The notes: generated by a model from the letters alone, not told the origin. Positions 26,929 to 36,105 are shown, numbered from the stretch's first letter. The stretch is DNA of 64,000 nucleotides from an uncultured Pelagibacteraceae bacterium (GCA_902594825.1 CACJNO010000001.1:1-64000), one strand, 5' to 3'. Translations and numbers: made by a program.

Positions 26929-27303
26929 TTAATATAAAGTTTGAACTACTTTTTTTACTCTTTCAGCTCCATTAGGAATTGAATTAGCTATAAATGAATG
27001 ACAATCCTCAGTTTTAGCTTTGTCATATTTTGAACCATAGTATTTATCTACAGCTTTATTTACACCTTCATCCCATTCTTTTTCAGAAACACCTACTTCA
27101 AGAGCATATGTTTTCATAACTTTTACTGATGCCATAGATTTTTCTTTCATACTGTATTCAAATTGTTCACCGGACGGCAAAAAGTAGTTTGCCATATAAA
27201 TTCCACTACATTCCCAAGCTTTTGACTTGTCACTGTTACTCATTCCCGCATGAGCAAGATTAAAAATTAAGAAAGAAAAAATTACTAAAATATATTTTTT
27301 CAT
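26929..27303 (-). CDS. Secreted uncharacterised protein
   Basis: 124 residues with a signal peptide (about 1-19, ending AHA). The mature part has two Cys (WECSGIYMANYF and TEDCHSFIANS) that may form a disulfide, and is mostly helical. No family recognised. First gene of the leftward small-gene run; its promoter probably lies between here and cysK. Confidence 0.58.
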   Translation of the reverse strand: MKKYILVIFSFLIFNLAHAGMSNSDKSKAWECSGIYMANYFLPSGEQFEYSMKEKSMASVKVMKTYALEVGVSEKEWDEGVNKAVDKYYGSKYDKAKTEDCHSFIANSIPNGAERVKKVVQTLY

Positions 27304-27336
27304 ATGACCTCAATGTTAATTAATATTATTCTAAAA

Positions 27337-27376
27337 ATGTAACTGTTTTGTTACATGGCTGGTATGCGATATTATA
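27337..27376 (-). terminator. Hairpins after the cysK stop
   Basis: On the minus strand ATGTAAC (27356-27350) and GTTACAT (27343-27337) form a 7 bp stem followed by TTTTT, a weak rho-independent terminator for cysK. Just before it, GCTGGT and ACCAGC (27359-27382 region) form a second inverted repeat around a TATAAT-like box that may be the promoter of the downstream small-gene run. Confidence 0.4.
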
Positions 27377-28373
27377 ACCAGCTAGGGAAAGGTAGGTTTT
27401 TTTCCTTTAAAAATGTTTTATTAAACATCTTTGAGTTGTATTTATCTGATTTATCACAAAGAATTGTAACAATTGTTTTGCCTGGACCAAGTTCTTTTCC
27501 AAGTCTAATTGCACCAGCAATATTTACACCACAACTAGTTCCTAGACTTAAACCTTCATTTTGAATTAAATCATAGAGTATTGGTAAAGACTCTTGATCA
27601 CTAATTGAAAAAGCACCATCAATTTGTGCCTCTGCAAAATTTTTAGTTATTCTGCTTGAACCAATACCTTCAGTTATTGATCCACCCTCTGCTTTAAGTT
27701 CTCCATTCATGATGTGATTATAGAGAGCTGAACCGGTAGGGTCTGAAAGATAAATTTTAACATCTTTATTCTTCTCTTTTAAATATTTACTTACACCACC
27801 AATAGTTCCTCCAGTTCCGGATGCACAAACAAATCCATCGACTTTACCGTCTGTTTGTTCCCATATTTCAGGACCTGTCGTTTCGTAATGTCCTTTAGCA
27901 TTAGCAGTGTTATCAAATTGATTAGCCCAAACAACACCATTGTTATTTATATTTTTTAACTCCTTTGCTAGTCTTCCTGCAACTTTTACATAGTTTCCAT
28001 CATCTTTGTAAGGTTTAGGTGGCACTAATCTCAAATCAGCACCAATATTTCTTAATGTATCTTTCTTTTCTTGAGTTTGATTATCGTTCATTACAATTAT
28101 AGTTTTATAACCAAGAGAATTTCCTAGAAGACACAATCCTATTCCTGTGTTACCGGCAGTTCCTTCTACTACAATTCCACCTTCAGATATTAATTTCTTC
28201 TCTTGTGCATCTTTAATCAAAGCTAATGCCGCTCTATCTTTCACTGATCCACCTGGGTTTAAATACTCAGCTTTACCATAGATATTACATCCAGTAATTT
28301 CAGATGCTGCTTTTAATTTTATTAAAGGTGTATTTCCAATTGAGTCTATGAAATTATTCTTTGTATTTTTCAT
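27372..28373 (-). CDS. cysK: Cysteine synthase (O-acetylserine sulfhydrylase)
   Basis: 333-residue PLP enzyme forming cysteine from O-acetylserine and sulfide. The PLP Lys is in NPGGSVKDRAALALI, the phosphate loop in GTAGNTGIGL and CASGTGGTIGGVSKYL, and the Ser/Cys-binding tail has GTSCGVNIAGA. Slightly longer than typical CysK. Adjoins cysE, sharing one base, so cysE-cysK form an operon. Confidence 0.9.
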   Translation of the reverse strand: MKNTKNNFIDSIGNTPLIKLKAASEITGCNIYGKAEYLNPGGSVKDRAALALIKDAQEKKLISEGGIVVEGTAGNTGIGLCLLGNSLGYKTIIVMNDNQTQEKKDTLRNIGADLRLVPPKPYKDDGNYVKVAGRLAKELKNINNNGVVWANQFDNTANAKGHYETTGPEIWEQTDGKVDGFVCASGTGGTIGGVSKYLKEKNKDVKIYLSDPTGSALYNHIMNGELKAEGGSITEGIGSSRITKNFAEAQIDGAFSISDQESLPILYDLIQNEGLSLGTSCGVNIAGAIRLGKELGPGKTIVTILCDKSDKYNSKMFNKTFLKEKNLPFPSWL

Positions 28374-28942
28374 TATTCTTTATCTTCATCTGTGACGGCA
28401 TAAGGTTTAAATCCTTTTGTAGCATCACCAACTTTTCTAGCTGGAATACCAGCCATTACCGATTTTTCTGGTACATTTTTTGTAACAACTGAGTTTGAAC
28501 CAATTAAAGAGTTTTTACCAATTGTAATTGGTCCCAATATTTGAGCTCCAGAACCAACAACCACATTATCTTCAAGAGTTGGATGTCTTTTCATATTTCT
28601 TTGGTCATTTGAGTTAATACTTGGAGAAATTCCACCCAAAGTAACATTATGATAAATTGTAACATTATTTCCAATTTCTGAAGTCTCCCCAATAACAACC
28701 CCCATGCCATGATCAATAAATAAATTTTTTCCAATTTTTGCTTTTGGATGTATTTCTATTCCAGTTAAAAATCTTGCAAATTGAGAAATTATTCTTGCAA
28801 TCAAATCAAATTTGGCTATCGCAAAAAAATTTGCAATCTTATAAAATAAAATAGCTTTAACACCTGGGTAAGTTAAGACTAAACTTAACTTCGATTTCGC
28901 CGCAGGGTCTCGGTCAATTATAGATTGTAAAAAATCATTCAT
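28373..28942 (-). CDS. cysE: Serine O-acetyltransferase
   Basis: About 189 residues from the ATG at 28942, making O-acetylserine for CysK. N-terminal SATase helical region MNDFLQSIIDRDPAAKS, then left-handed beta-helix repeats and IDHGMGVVIGETSEIGNNVTIYHNVTLGG with the catalytic His. An upstream start at 29038 is open but would run into the divergent gene and lacks homology, so it is rejected. Short form of CysE lacking a long N-domain. Confidence 0.88.
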   Translation of the reverse strand: MNDFLQSIIDRDPAAKSKLSLVLTYPGVKAILFYKIANFFAIAKFDLIARIISQFARFLTGIEIHPKAKIGKNLFIDHGMGVVIGETSEIGNNVTIYHNVTLGGISPSINSNDQRNMKRHPTLEDNVVVGSGAQILGPITIGKNSLIGSNSVVTKNVPEKSVMAGIPARKVGDATKGFKPYAVTDEDKE

Positions 28943-28975
28943 TTTTTTTGAGTTTTCTAACAGTTGATTAAAAAA

Positions 28976-29003
28976 AGTATATACTCTATATAGTAAGCAT
29001 ATA
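28976..29003. promoter_or_regulatory. Palindromic candidate operator between cysE and the VOC gene
   Basis: The short divergent gap contains the perfect palindrome AGTATATACT (28976-28985) followed by TATAGTAAGCATATA, with TACT/AGTA arms repeated. The position in an 82 bp divergent spacer suits a regulator such as an Rrf2-type cysteine or iron-sulfur repressor, but the regulator is not identified. Confidence 0.28.
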
Positions 29004-29024
29004 GGTAATTTAAAGAGGGTTGAA

Positions 29025-29435
29025 ATGTACAAAAACACAAATTGTTTCCATTTGGCTATTCCTTGTGGAGATTTAGAAAAAGCAAAGAAATTTTATAGTG
29101 AAACACTTGGCTGTAGACTTGATAACGCCGCTCAAGAATGGGCAGATGTTGATTTTTGGGGAAATGAATTAACTCTTCATGCAAGTGAGCATAAACTAGA
29201 TAATGAAAGACATGATGTTGATATGGGTAATGTCTCTGTTCCTCACTTTGGAGTTCATTTATCAAGAAAAGATTTTGATGCACTTAAAAAGAGATTGAAA
29301 GAAAAAGGTGCTAAATACTACGATGAGCCTTACTTAAGATTTAAAGGCACAAAGTACGAGCAAGAAACTTTTTTTGTCAAAGATCCTAACGAAAATATCT
29401 TAGAGATTAAAACATTAACTGCAAACGCAGAATAA
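29025..29435 (+). CDS. VOC (glyoxalase/bleomycin resistance) family protein
   Basis: 136-residue metal-binding fold with two babbb units: FHLAIPCGDLEKAKKFYSETLGC at the N-terminus and PHFGVHLSRKDF, with the final strand FFVKDPNENILEIK supplying the C-terminal Glu. Function is a lyase, dioxygenase or binding protein; unknown. Divergent to cysE, and followed 12 bp later by the LysE-type exporter. Ribosome site GAGGG. Confidence 0.75.
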   Translation: MYKNTNCFHLAIPCGDLEKAKKFYSETLGCRLDNAAQEWADVDFWGNELTLHASEHKLDNERHDVDMGNVSVPHFGVHLSRKDFDALKKRLKEKGAKYYDEPYLRFKGTKYEQETFFVKDPNENILEIKTLTANAE

Positions 29436-29447
29436 ACTTCGATTTAG

Positions 29448-30056
29448 ATGGAATTCCTAATTTTAGGGTTCTTTACTGGGCTTAGTTTAATTTTAGCAAT
29501 AGGTGCACAAAATATCTTTGTTATAGAACAGGGATTAAAAAAACAACATATATTTTTAATTTGTTTTATCTGCTCTATATCAGACTTCATTTTAATATTT
29601 TTAGGAATATTTCTTTTTCACTATTTTATTGAATATTTTAATTCTTTAATTGAACTAATATTTAATATTCTTTTAGTAATTTTTTTAATTCACTTTATTT
29701 ACTCTAAGATTAAATCTTTTAACCTTAAGGTTAATTTTAGCGATGAGGTTTTAGAAGTTTCAAAATTTAATATCTTTTTGAAAACTCTTGGTTTTACTTA
29801 TCTAAACCCACACGTTTATTCAGATACTGTATTTTTTTTAGGAAATTTTTCAAAAAGTTTTATTTTAAATCAAAAAATATTATTTGGAATAGGGGCATCA
29901 ATAGCTTCTTTTCTATTTTTCTTTGTTATTGGATATCTATCAAAATACTTATCTCAATATGCTCAAAGTGAAATGGTTTGGAAAATAATAAATATATTTA
30001 TTATTAGCTTTATGAGTTTTCTTACAATTTTTGTATTAATCAATACTTTTAGTTAG
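29448..30056 (+). CDS. LysE/ArgO-family amino acid exporter
   Basis: 202 residues, about six membrane helices. Family signature at the N-terminus is GFFTGLSLILAIGAQNIFVIEQGLKKQH, and LGFTYLNPHVYSDTVFFLG in the centre. Exports basic amino acids in known members. Next to the VOC gene; converges on the HisD-family gene with an 8 bp overlap. Confidence 0.83.
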   Translation: MEFLILGFFTGLSLILAIGAQNIFVIEQGLKKQHIFLICFICSISDFILIFLGIFLFHYFIEYFNSLIELIFNILLVIFLIHFIYSKIKSFNLKVNFSDEVLEVSKFNIFLKTLGFTYLNPHVYSDTVFFLGNFSKSFILNQKILFGIGASIASFLFFFVIGYLSKYLSQYAQSEMVWKIINIFIISFMSFLTIFVLINTFS

Positions 30057-31335
30057 AGTATCCATACTTTCTTAATCTAACATCACCAGTCCTTGCATGT
30101 GCTTCCATACCTTCATATCTCGATATTCTGGCTGCAGCTGCACCAACAAGTTTAGTAGATTCTTTGGTCATCCTTTGAAAACTTAAAGTTTTGATAAATT
30201 TTCCTACAAATAAACCACCAGTATATCTTCCAGCACCTTTTGTTGGCAAAATATGATTTGTTCCTGAACATTTGTCTCCATAAGCTACAGTTGTCTCTTC
30301 ACCTACAAATAAAGATCCATAATTAGTTAGTCTTTCATGAAACCATTCTAAATTTTCTGTTTGAACCTCTAAGTGCTCAGGAGCGTATTCATCACTTACT
30401 TTGACCATCTCTTCATCAGTATCACAAAGAATTACTTCTCCGTAATCTCTCCATGCAGCATCAGCATTTGTTCTTGGCACTTCAGGAAGTTCATCAATTA
30501 ATTCTGGAACTCTTTTCATTACTTTCTCAGCAAGTTCTTTACTTGTTGTGTACAACCAGCAAGGAGAGTTATAACCATGTTCAGCTTGACCAACTAAATC
30601 AACAGCTACTATTTCTGGATCTGCTTTTGCATCAGCAATAATTCCAATTTCAGTTGGACCTGCAAACAAATCAATACCAACTTTTCCGAATAATATTCTT
30701 TTTGCTTCAGCTACAAATTGGTTTCCTGGGCCAACTATAATGTCAGCTGGTGGATTTTTAAATAATCCATTAGTCATTGCAGCTATAGCAGGAACTCCAC
30801 CTAGATTTAAGATTACATCTGCGCCACATAGATCAGCTGTATAAATAATAGTAGGGTGGGCACCTACACCTTCTTTTGGAGGGCTGCAAGCTATAATATT
30901 TTTTACACCAGCCACTTTAGCTGTAGTTACACTCATTACTGCAGAAGCTATATGAGCATATCTTCCACCAGGCACGTAACATCCGGCAGTATTTACAGGA
31001 ACTAATTTTTGACCAGCATACAATCCATCGGATAGTTCTACTTCGAAATCTTGTCCATAGTTCTTAAGTTGAGCTTCAGCAAATTTTCTCACTCTGTCAA
31101 AGGAAAATTGAATATCATCTTTAGTTTTTTGATCTAAAGTCTTTTTTATTTCCTCAATTCTTTCTTTTGATACGACAATCTCACCATCATATTTATCAAA
31201 TTTTTTTGTTAAATCGATACATCCTTGCTCTTTTGTATTTTCAATATCTTTTAACAAATCTTGAACTATACCAGTAGTTTTTGTGTCGTCTGTTGATGAT
31301 GTCTTTGGTGATTTTTTTAAGTAAGTGATTGCCAT
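30049..31335 (-). CDS. Histidinol dehydrogenase-family enzyme, probable sulfopropanediol 3-dehydrogenase (HpsN-like)
   Basis: 428-residue NAD-dependent enzyme of the HisD family. It keeps the HisD catalytic and metal residues: Gln and His in VGQAEHGYN, Glu-His in YAPEHLEV, Asp in YGDKCSGTNH and His in EGMEAHAR. The wording TAGCYVPGGRYAHIASAVMSV and GPGNQFVAEAKRILFGKVGIDLFAGPTEIG resembles HpsN proteins that oxidise 2,3-dihydroxypropane-1-sulfonate more than true HisD as I recall them. The neighbours (phosphotransacetylase, Ldh2, TauABC) support a sulfonate role. Histidinol dehydrogenase is the alternative. Confidence 0.68.
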   Translation of the reverse strand: MAITYLKKSPKTSSTDDTKTTGIVQDLLKDIENTKEQGCIDLTKKFDKYDGEIVVSKERIEEIKKTLDQKTKDDIQFSFDRVRKFAEAQLKNYGQDFEVELSDGLYAGQKLVPVNTAGCYVPGGRYAHIASAVMSVTTAKVAGVKNIIACSPPKEGVGAHPTIIYTADLCGADVILNLGGVPAIAAMTNGLFKNPPADIIVGPGNQFVAEAKRILFGKVGIDLFAGPTEIGIIADAKADPEIVAVDLVGQAEHGYNSPCWLYTTSKELAEKVMKRVPELIDELPEVPRTNADAAWRDYGEVILCDTDEEMVKVSDEYAPEHLEVQTENLEWFHERLTNYGSLFVGEETTVAYGDKCSGTNHILPTKGAGRYTGGLFVGKFIKTLSFQRMTKESTKLVGAAAARISRYEGMEAHARTGDVRLRKYGYSN

Positions 31336-31396
31336 TATATCCTTCTTTAATTGATAAGTTATTTAAGGCAATTTTGATTTTAATGCAATCAAACAA

Positions 31397-32308
31397 TTAA
31401 TTCAATGCAACAACAGCTGCAGCAATAGAAGCTAATCTTGCCTGAGCTTCATCAGAACGACTTGTAATTACAACTGGTACTTTACCACCCACCACAACTC
31501 CAGCCGCACACGCTCCAGAAAAATAAATTAACATTTTAACTAAAGCATTACCTGTTTCAACACTTGGTACTAACAAAACATCGGCCAATCCAGCTACATC
31601 ATTTTTTATTCCTTTTATAGCTGCAGATTTTTTTGATATACTGTTGTCAAATGCTAGTGGACCAAAAACATCAGCATTTAAATTTTCTTTTTTTGCTAAT
31701 TTAGTTATTTCCTCAGCTTCTTTAGAACTTGGGACGCTATCTAAGACCTCCTCTGTAGCAGATAGTATCGCAATTTTTGGTTTTTTAATTCCAATTCTGT
31801 TAGAAAAATTTATAACATTTTTTAAAATATGCATTTTTGTTTTTACATTTGGTAAAACGTTTAATGCTCCATCAGTAATGATAAGTGGCTTATCTTCTTG
31901 TTCTAAAGTCATATGCCAAATATGACTTAATCTAGTTTTTCCTAATAAATTATATTCTCTCTTTAGAACTTCTTTCATTAAAACATCAGTATGAATGTGT
32001 CCCTTTACAATAATTTTAATTTTCTCTTCACTTGCAAGTTTTGCTGCTATAGCAGCTGTATTATTCTCAATAGGTTCATGAATAATTTCATATTTTGAAA
32101 TGTCCCATTTTAAATCCTCAGCACATTTTAAGATTTCACTTTTATCCCCTATAAAAATTGGTTCTATTAAATTCTCGTTTACAGCATCTTGAACTGAGAG
32201 CATAGGTAAAGGTTTTCCAGCATTAACAATTCCTGCTTTTACACCTTTATTTTTAAGTGCAGCATTTAAAAGATTATTAGGAACAATTATTTCTTTATTT
32301 GATAGCAT
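31397..32308 (-). CDS. Phosphate acetyl/butyryltransferase
   Basis: 303-residue Pta/Ptb-family enzyme that interconverts an acyl phosphate and acyl-CoA. The family body shows VKGHIHTDVLMKEVL, LIITDGALNVLPNVKTK and the C-terminal LVPSVETGNALVKMLIYFSGA-like motif. In taurine and sulfoacetaldehyde breakdown, Xsc yields acetyl phosphate that Pta converts to acetyl-CoA; the location in the sulfonate cluster suits that. Sits 2 bp after the Ldh2 gene. Confidence 0.78.
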   Translation of the reverse strand: MLSNKEIIVPNNLLNAALKNKGVKAGIVNAGKPLPMLSVQDAVNENLIEPIFIGDKSEILKCAEDLKWDISKYEIIHEPIENNTAAIAAKLASEEKIKIIVKGHIHTDVLMKEVLKREYNLLGKTRLSHIWHMTLEQEDKPLIITDGALNVLPNVKTKMHILKNVINFSNRIGIKKPKIAILSATEEVLDSVPSSKEAEEITKLAKKENLNADVFGPLAFDNSISKKSAAIKGIKNDVAGLADVLLVPSVETGNALVKMLIYFSGACAAGVVVGGKVPVVITSRSDEAQARLASIAAAVVALN

Positions 32309-32310
32309 AA

Positions 32311-33351
32311 TTATTTTTTAAGAAATTCTAAGTCTTTTTTAATAATAGTTGATATTTTAATTTCTTTTTTAAAATTCATTTTAAATCTTTTATATTTATT
32401 TTGTCCAGGATACATTATTTCTTTTATTCCTTTAATTTTTGGTAATTTTTTTACTCTTTTAATGTTATCTTTAATTCTACTGCTATAGTTATTTACAAAT
32501 AAATTTGTTTTAAATGTGATGAATAAATGCCCAATATTTTGAGGACCTGTAAAATCATCAAATGGATCTTTTACTCTTCCAGCATGATTTGCACCAGTTA
32601 ATACTCCACTTAATATATCAACCATCCAAGCTAAACCAGAACCTCTATAACCTGCAATAGGTAATTGAACCCCATAAAGAGCTTTGTTTGCATCTGTTGT
32701 TGGTTTGCCAAATTTATCTAGAGCAACACCTTCTGGTATTTTTTTATTGTTTCTTGCTGCCACTCTTATTTTGCCTCTGTTAATCATTGACATTGATGTG
32801 TCTAAAATAAAAGGTATTTTAGAACTAGTCGGTGCTCCAAAACAAATTGGATTAGTTCCAAATAAACTTTTTAAAGCTCCATGCGGCGCAACAGCCGGTG
32901 GAGCATTAGTATAAATCATTGTTATTAAATTTTTTTTTACAGCTTGTTCTGCATAATAACCTGACAAACCGTAATGACCACTTTTTTTGACTGCAACTAA
33001 ACCAATACCAGTTTTTTTGGCATTTTGAATTGCCCTTTTAATTGCAATATCAGCAGCTACAAACCCAATGCTATTGTCAGCATCTATGTGAGAAATAGAT
33101 TGTGATAATTTTTTTATCTTTATTTTTGGTTTTGGATTGATTAAATTTTTAGAAATTCGATTACAATACATCTTTAATCTTGAAAGACCATGTCCATAAG
33201 CACCAACTAACTCAGCATTAATAAGTGCATTAGATGAAATTAGAGCATGATTATTGCTTAAACCAAATTTTTTAAAAATTTTTACAATTTCTTTTTTTAG
33301 AATCTCGGTCTTCAAATTATCCTTTTCCACGCCATGGGATTGTTTTATCAA
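32311..33351 (-). CDS. Ldh2-family malate/L-lactate/sulfolactate dehydrogenase
   Basis: 346-residue NAD(P) dehydrogenase of the Ldh2 (MDH/YiaK/ComC) superfamily. Conserved pieces are GLSNNHALISSNALINAELVG, GYGHGLSRLK-like AYGHGLSRLKMY, GLVAVKKSGHYGLSGYYAEQA and GYRGSGLAWMVDILSG. ComC members oxidise (R)-sulfolactate, which would connect with the HpsN product. Its start overlaps the tauC gene by 35 bp. Substrate is inference. Confidence 0.72.
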   Translation of the reverse strand: MIKQSHGVEKDNLKTEILKKEIVKIFKKFGLSNNHALISSNALINAELVGAYGHGLSRLKMYCNRISKNLINPKPKIKIKKLSQSISHIDADNSIGFVAADIAIKRAIQNAKKTGIGLVAVKKSGHYGLSGYYAEQAVKKNLITMIYTNAPPAVAPHGALKSLFGTNPICFGAPTSSKIPFILDTSMSMINRGKIRVAARNNKKIPEGVALDKFGKPTTDANKALYGVQLPIAGYRGSGLAWMVDILSGVLTGANHAGRVKDPFDDFTGPQNIGHLFITFKTNLFVNNYSSRIKDNIKRVKKLPKIKGIKEIMYPGQNKYKRFKMNFKKEIKISTIIKKDLEFLKK

Positions 33352-35242
33352 TAATCTTTCTTAAAGTTACATCAAATAAAAGACCCAACATACCCATTAT
33401 GAAAATTGTTATCCAAATAACTTCATATTGGAAATATTTTTTTGCAACGTTTTCAACAAATCCAATACCTGTTGTTCCAGCTAAGAATTCGGCTGCAACT
33501 AATGTTCCCCAGCACATCCCAACAGCAACCCTTATTCCTGTCAATATTTCAGGTAAAGAGTTAGGAAAAATAACATATCTTAGTATTTGTTTTTTTGATG
33601 CACCTAAGGAGTGAGCAGCATGAATTTTTGATAATTGTGTTCCTGATGCTCCAGCTCTTGCTGAAATAATCATGATAGATAATGATACCATAAATAATAA
33701 GAAAACTTTTCCGGTATTATCAATTCCTAAAACAGAAATAATAAGTGGAGCCCATGCTAAAGGAGGAACTGGTCTGTAAAGTTCAATTAATGGATCAAAA
33801 AATCCTTTTGCAAATCTATTTAAACCCATAAATAAACCTAATGGAACACCAATTATAATTCCAAAAACTAATCCTAAAAATACCCTCAAAAAAGAATCCC
33901 ATATATGACCATGAGGCACTGGTACTTTTAATAGTTTGAAGTCACCAGTTACAACTTTAAGCACATAACCCTTAAAGTTTTGTTTCACCACTCCTTCTTT
34001 GGTATGAACCGGATATTCACCTGGTAAAATATCCGCAATCCAATCAGGCAAAATAAAACCTATCCATGTGCTTATATCCACCATCTTTATCCATAAAAGG
34101 GGAATATCTTTGTAACCAACACTTGGTTTTGACATTAATACAAATTTGTTAAAAGTATCAGATGGTTTTGGCAACCATCTTCCTGAACCTTGTTCTGAAC
34201 AACTTGGCCCACTTGCAACAATTGTACCAGCTGGAAACAGAAAGATATCAATAAGTCTCAAACCGCCTTGAGCATCTAATTGAGCGTTATCAAATTTGAT
34301 AATAGCATTCTGCATTTTATCCAATGCATTTGGTGGATAAATACTTGCAAATTCTATTCTTCTTGCAATTTTGACAATATTCTTAGCATAAGTAGATGCA
34401 ATTTCTTCACTTTCACTTAAATCGTTTCTGTAAGCTTTAATTTCATCTTTAATTTCTTTAATTTTATTTTTGAATTCTGGATTATGGTTTCTTAATTTAA
34501 AAAATTCTTCACTTATCAAATTTAACTCTTGTGCTGCAGCATGAAATTTTAAGCCTCTGTCTGTAGCAGGCACAAGAGGTACTTCTAATGTATTTTCAAT
34601 ACTTCCTGAACCTGCATCAATCTTTGTGATACCCCAACCACCTTCTTCATTTACAGCCCTAAGCCTTTCATTAAGCTCTTGCTCTGTTTCAAATGGATAA
34701 TCAGGTTTTTGAAAATTTTCTGTTAAAAGATTAATTTTACCAGTTATATCATCAATTTTTTCTCTGGTTTCGTTTTCAAGTAAATCCTCATTAGTCAATA
34801 AGGGAATTAATTGATTTGTTTTATTTATAAAGCTTATAAGAATCGTCTTCTGCTCATTATTAAGTTCTTTAGAATTTTTTATTTCATTAGAGATCTTTTC
34901 TAGGTTCTTATTCTCCTTTTTGATTTGAGAAGTACTTTTAAACTCTCTTTCTTCTATAGGAAATTGATATTTTAATCCTAACAATGAGTCATTTACTTTT
35001 CCTACTTGGCATAGCTCGTTTGCTGATTTTGGATAAAAACCTTTTGCGATATCCCAAGAATAATAAAGCCAAATTAACAGAAGAAAACTACTTCCAACAA
35101 TTACCCAGTGTGTTCCACCTAAAGCTCTCTCTGGATTTCCAAAAACTGCATCAACTTTTTCAGTTTTGATAAGACGTCTACCATAAAGGATACAGCCAAT
35201 AACTGCAAAAAATATTAAAAAAGTAATTATTTGTGTTAACAT
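33317..35242 (-). CDS. tauC: Taurine-type ABC transporter permease with large extension
   Basis: 641 residues; a usual TauC has about 275. The last third (about 440-641) is a standard permease: DPLIELYRPVPPLAWAPL, the EAA-type AHSLGASKKQILRYVIFP, and TLVAAEFLAGTTGIGF. The front carries two membrane helices (about 2-22 and 46-63) and a roughly 370-residue segment rich in Lys/Glu helices (about 85-170 and 260-310) with a GSGRWLPKPSDTF linker. The extension is unexplained and may be periplasmic. Confidence 0.82.
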   Translation of the reverse strand: MLTQIITFLIFFAVIGCILYGRRLIKTEKVDAVFGNPERALGGTHWVIVGSSFLLLIWLYYSWDIAKGFYPKSANELCQVGKVNDSLLGLKYQFPIEEREFKSTSQIKKENKNLEKISNEIKNSKELNNEQKTILISFINKTNQLIPLLTNEDLLENETREKIDDITGKINLLTENFQKPDYPFETEQELNERLRAVNEEGGWGITKIDAGSGSIENTLEVPLVPATDRGLKFHAAAQELNLISEEFFKLRNHNPEFKNKIKEIKDEIKAYRNDLSESEEIASTYAKNIVKIARRIEFASIYPPNALDKMQNAIIKFDNAQLDAQGGLRLIDIFLFPAGTIVASGPSCSEQGSGRWLPKPSDTFNKFVLMSKPSVGYKDIPLLWIKMVDISTWIGFILPDWIADILPGEYPVHTKEGVVKQNFKGYVLKVVTGDFKLLKVPVPHGHIWDSFLRVFLGLVFGIIIGVPLGLFMGLNRFAKGFFDPLIELYRPVPPLAWAPLIISVLGIDNTGKVFLLFMVSLSIMIISARAGASGTQLSKIHAAHSLGASKKQILRYVIFPNSLPEILTGIRVAVGMCWGTLVAAEFLAGTTGIGFVENVAKKYFQYEVIWITIFIMGMLGLLFDVTLRKIIDKTIPWRGKG

Positions 35243-36040
35243 TTAATTTTCTTTACCCATTATTTCTTCTTCCATATTCCAAATCATTTCTAAAATTTCT
35301 TCTCGCTTTGCAGAAAAGTCTTTATCTTTTTTAATTTCTCTTAAATCTTGTTTAAGACCCATTGATGCAAATGGAAGATTGTACTCTTTATGAATTCGAC
35401 CTGGTCGAGGAGCCATTACATACAATCTTTCACCAAGTAATAATGCTTCCTCAACTGAATGAGTGATTAATATAATTGTTTTTCCAGTTTCTTTCCAAAT
35501 TTTTAAAACTAAGGACTGCATCTTCTCTCTTGTTAAAGCATCAAGAGCCCCTAAAGGTTCATCCATAAGAATTAAATCTGGATCATTAATTAGACATCTT
35601 GCAAGAGCAACTCTCTGCTGCATTCCTCCGGATAATTGATATGTTGGTGTATTACCAAATCCCTTTAGTCCAACTATTTCTAACCATTCATCAACTTTTT
35701 TTTGTGTTTCAATTGGATCTTTTTTTTTCATTCTTAATCCAAAGTTTACGTTTTCAGCTACAGTAAGCCATTCAAACAAAGCACCCTGTTGAAAAACCAT
35801 TCCTCTTTCAACACCAGGACCATCAATTTCTTTATTATTTAGAGTAATACTCCCTGATGTTGGTCTAATAAATCCTGCAGTGATATTTAGTAAAGTTGTT
35901 TTGCCACAACCCGATGGACCGAGAACTGTAAGAAGTTCTCCTCTTTTTAGAGTAAAATTTAAATCTTTTAAAGCGTGAACAGTTTCTCCTTTTGGAGTTT
36001 TGAAAATCATGTTTAGATTTTGAGAAACTAAATCACTCAT
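35243..36040 (-). CDS. tauB: Taurine-type ABC transporter ATPase
   Basis: 265-residue nucleotide-binding subunit. Walker A is GPSGCGKTTLL (about 39-49), signature LSGGMQQRVALAR, Walker B DLILMDEPLGALDA and switch His in ILITHSVEEA. Pairs with TauC, whose start is 1 bp away. Separated from tauA by a terminator-like hairpin. Confidence 0.9.
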   Translation of the reverse strand: MSDLVSQNLNMIFKTPKGETVHALKDLNFTLKRGELLTVLGPSGCGKTTLLNITAGFIRPTSGSITLNNKEIDGPGVERGMVFQQGALFEWLTVAENVNFGLRMKKKDPIETQKKVDEWLEIVGLKGFGNTPTYQLSGGMQQRVALARCLINDPDLILMDEPLGALDALTREKMQSLVLKIWKETGKTIILITHSVEEALLLGERLYVMAPRPGRIHKEYNLPFASMGLKQDLREIKKDKDFSAKREEILEMIWNMEEEIMGKEN

Positions 36041-36062
36041 AAAAAACTTTATATTTTAATTT

Positions 36063-36105
36063 TTAATAAAAAAATAGGCACCAATTTATAAAAATTGGCG
36101 CCTAT
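36063..36105 (-). terminator. Terminator between tauA and tauB
   Basis: Inverted repeat ATAGGCACCAATTT / AAATTGGCGCCTAT with loop ATAA (36074-36105); on the minus strand it is followed by a run of T residues. It would allow full termination or partial read-through after tauA, giving more binding protein than transporter. Confidence 0.75.

Noticed and set aside
28943-29038. N-terminal extension of cysE
   Set aside because: Would overlap the VOC gene start and its promoter and lacks SATase homology; MNDFLQSII is the better start.
30049-31335. Plain HisD of histidine synthesis
   Set aside because: No other his gene is adjacent and the wording of key segments and the neighbours favour a sulfonate enzyme; kept only as the alternative.
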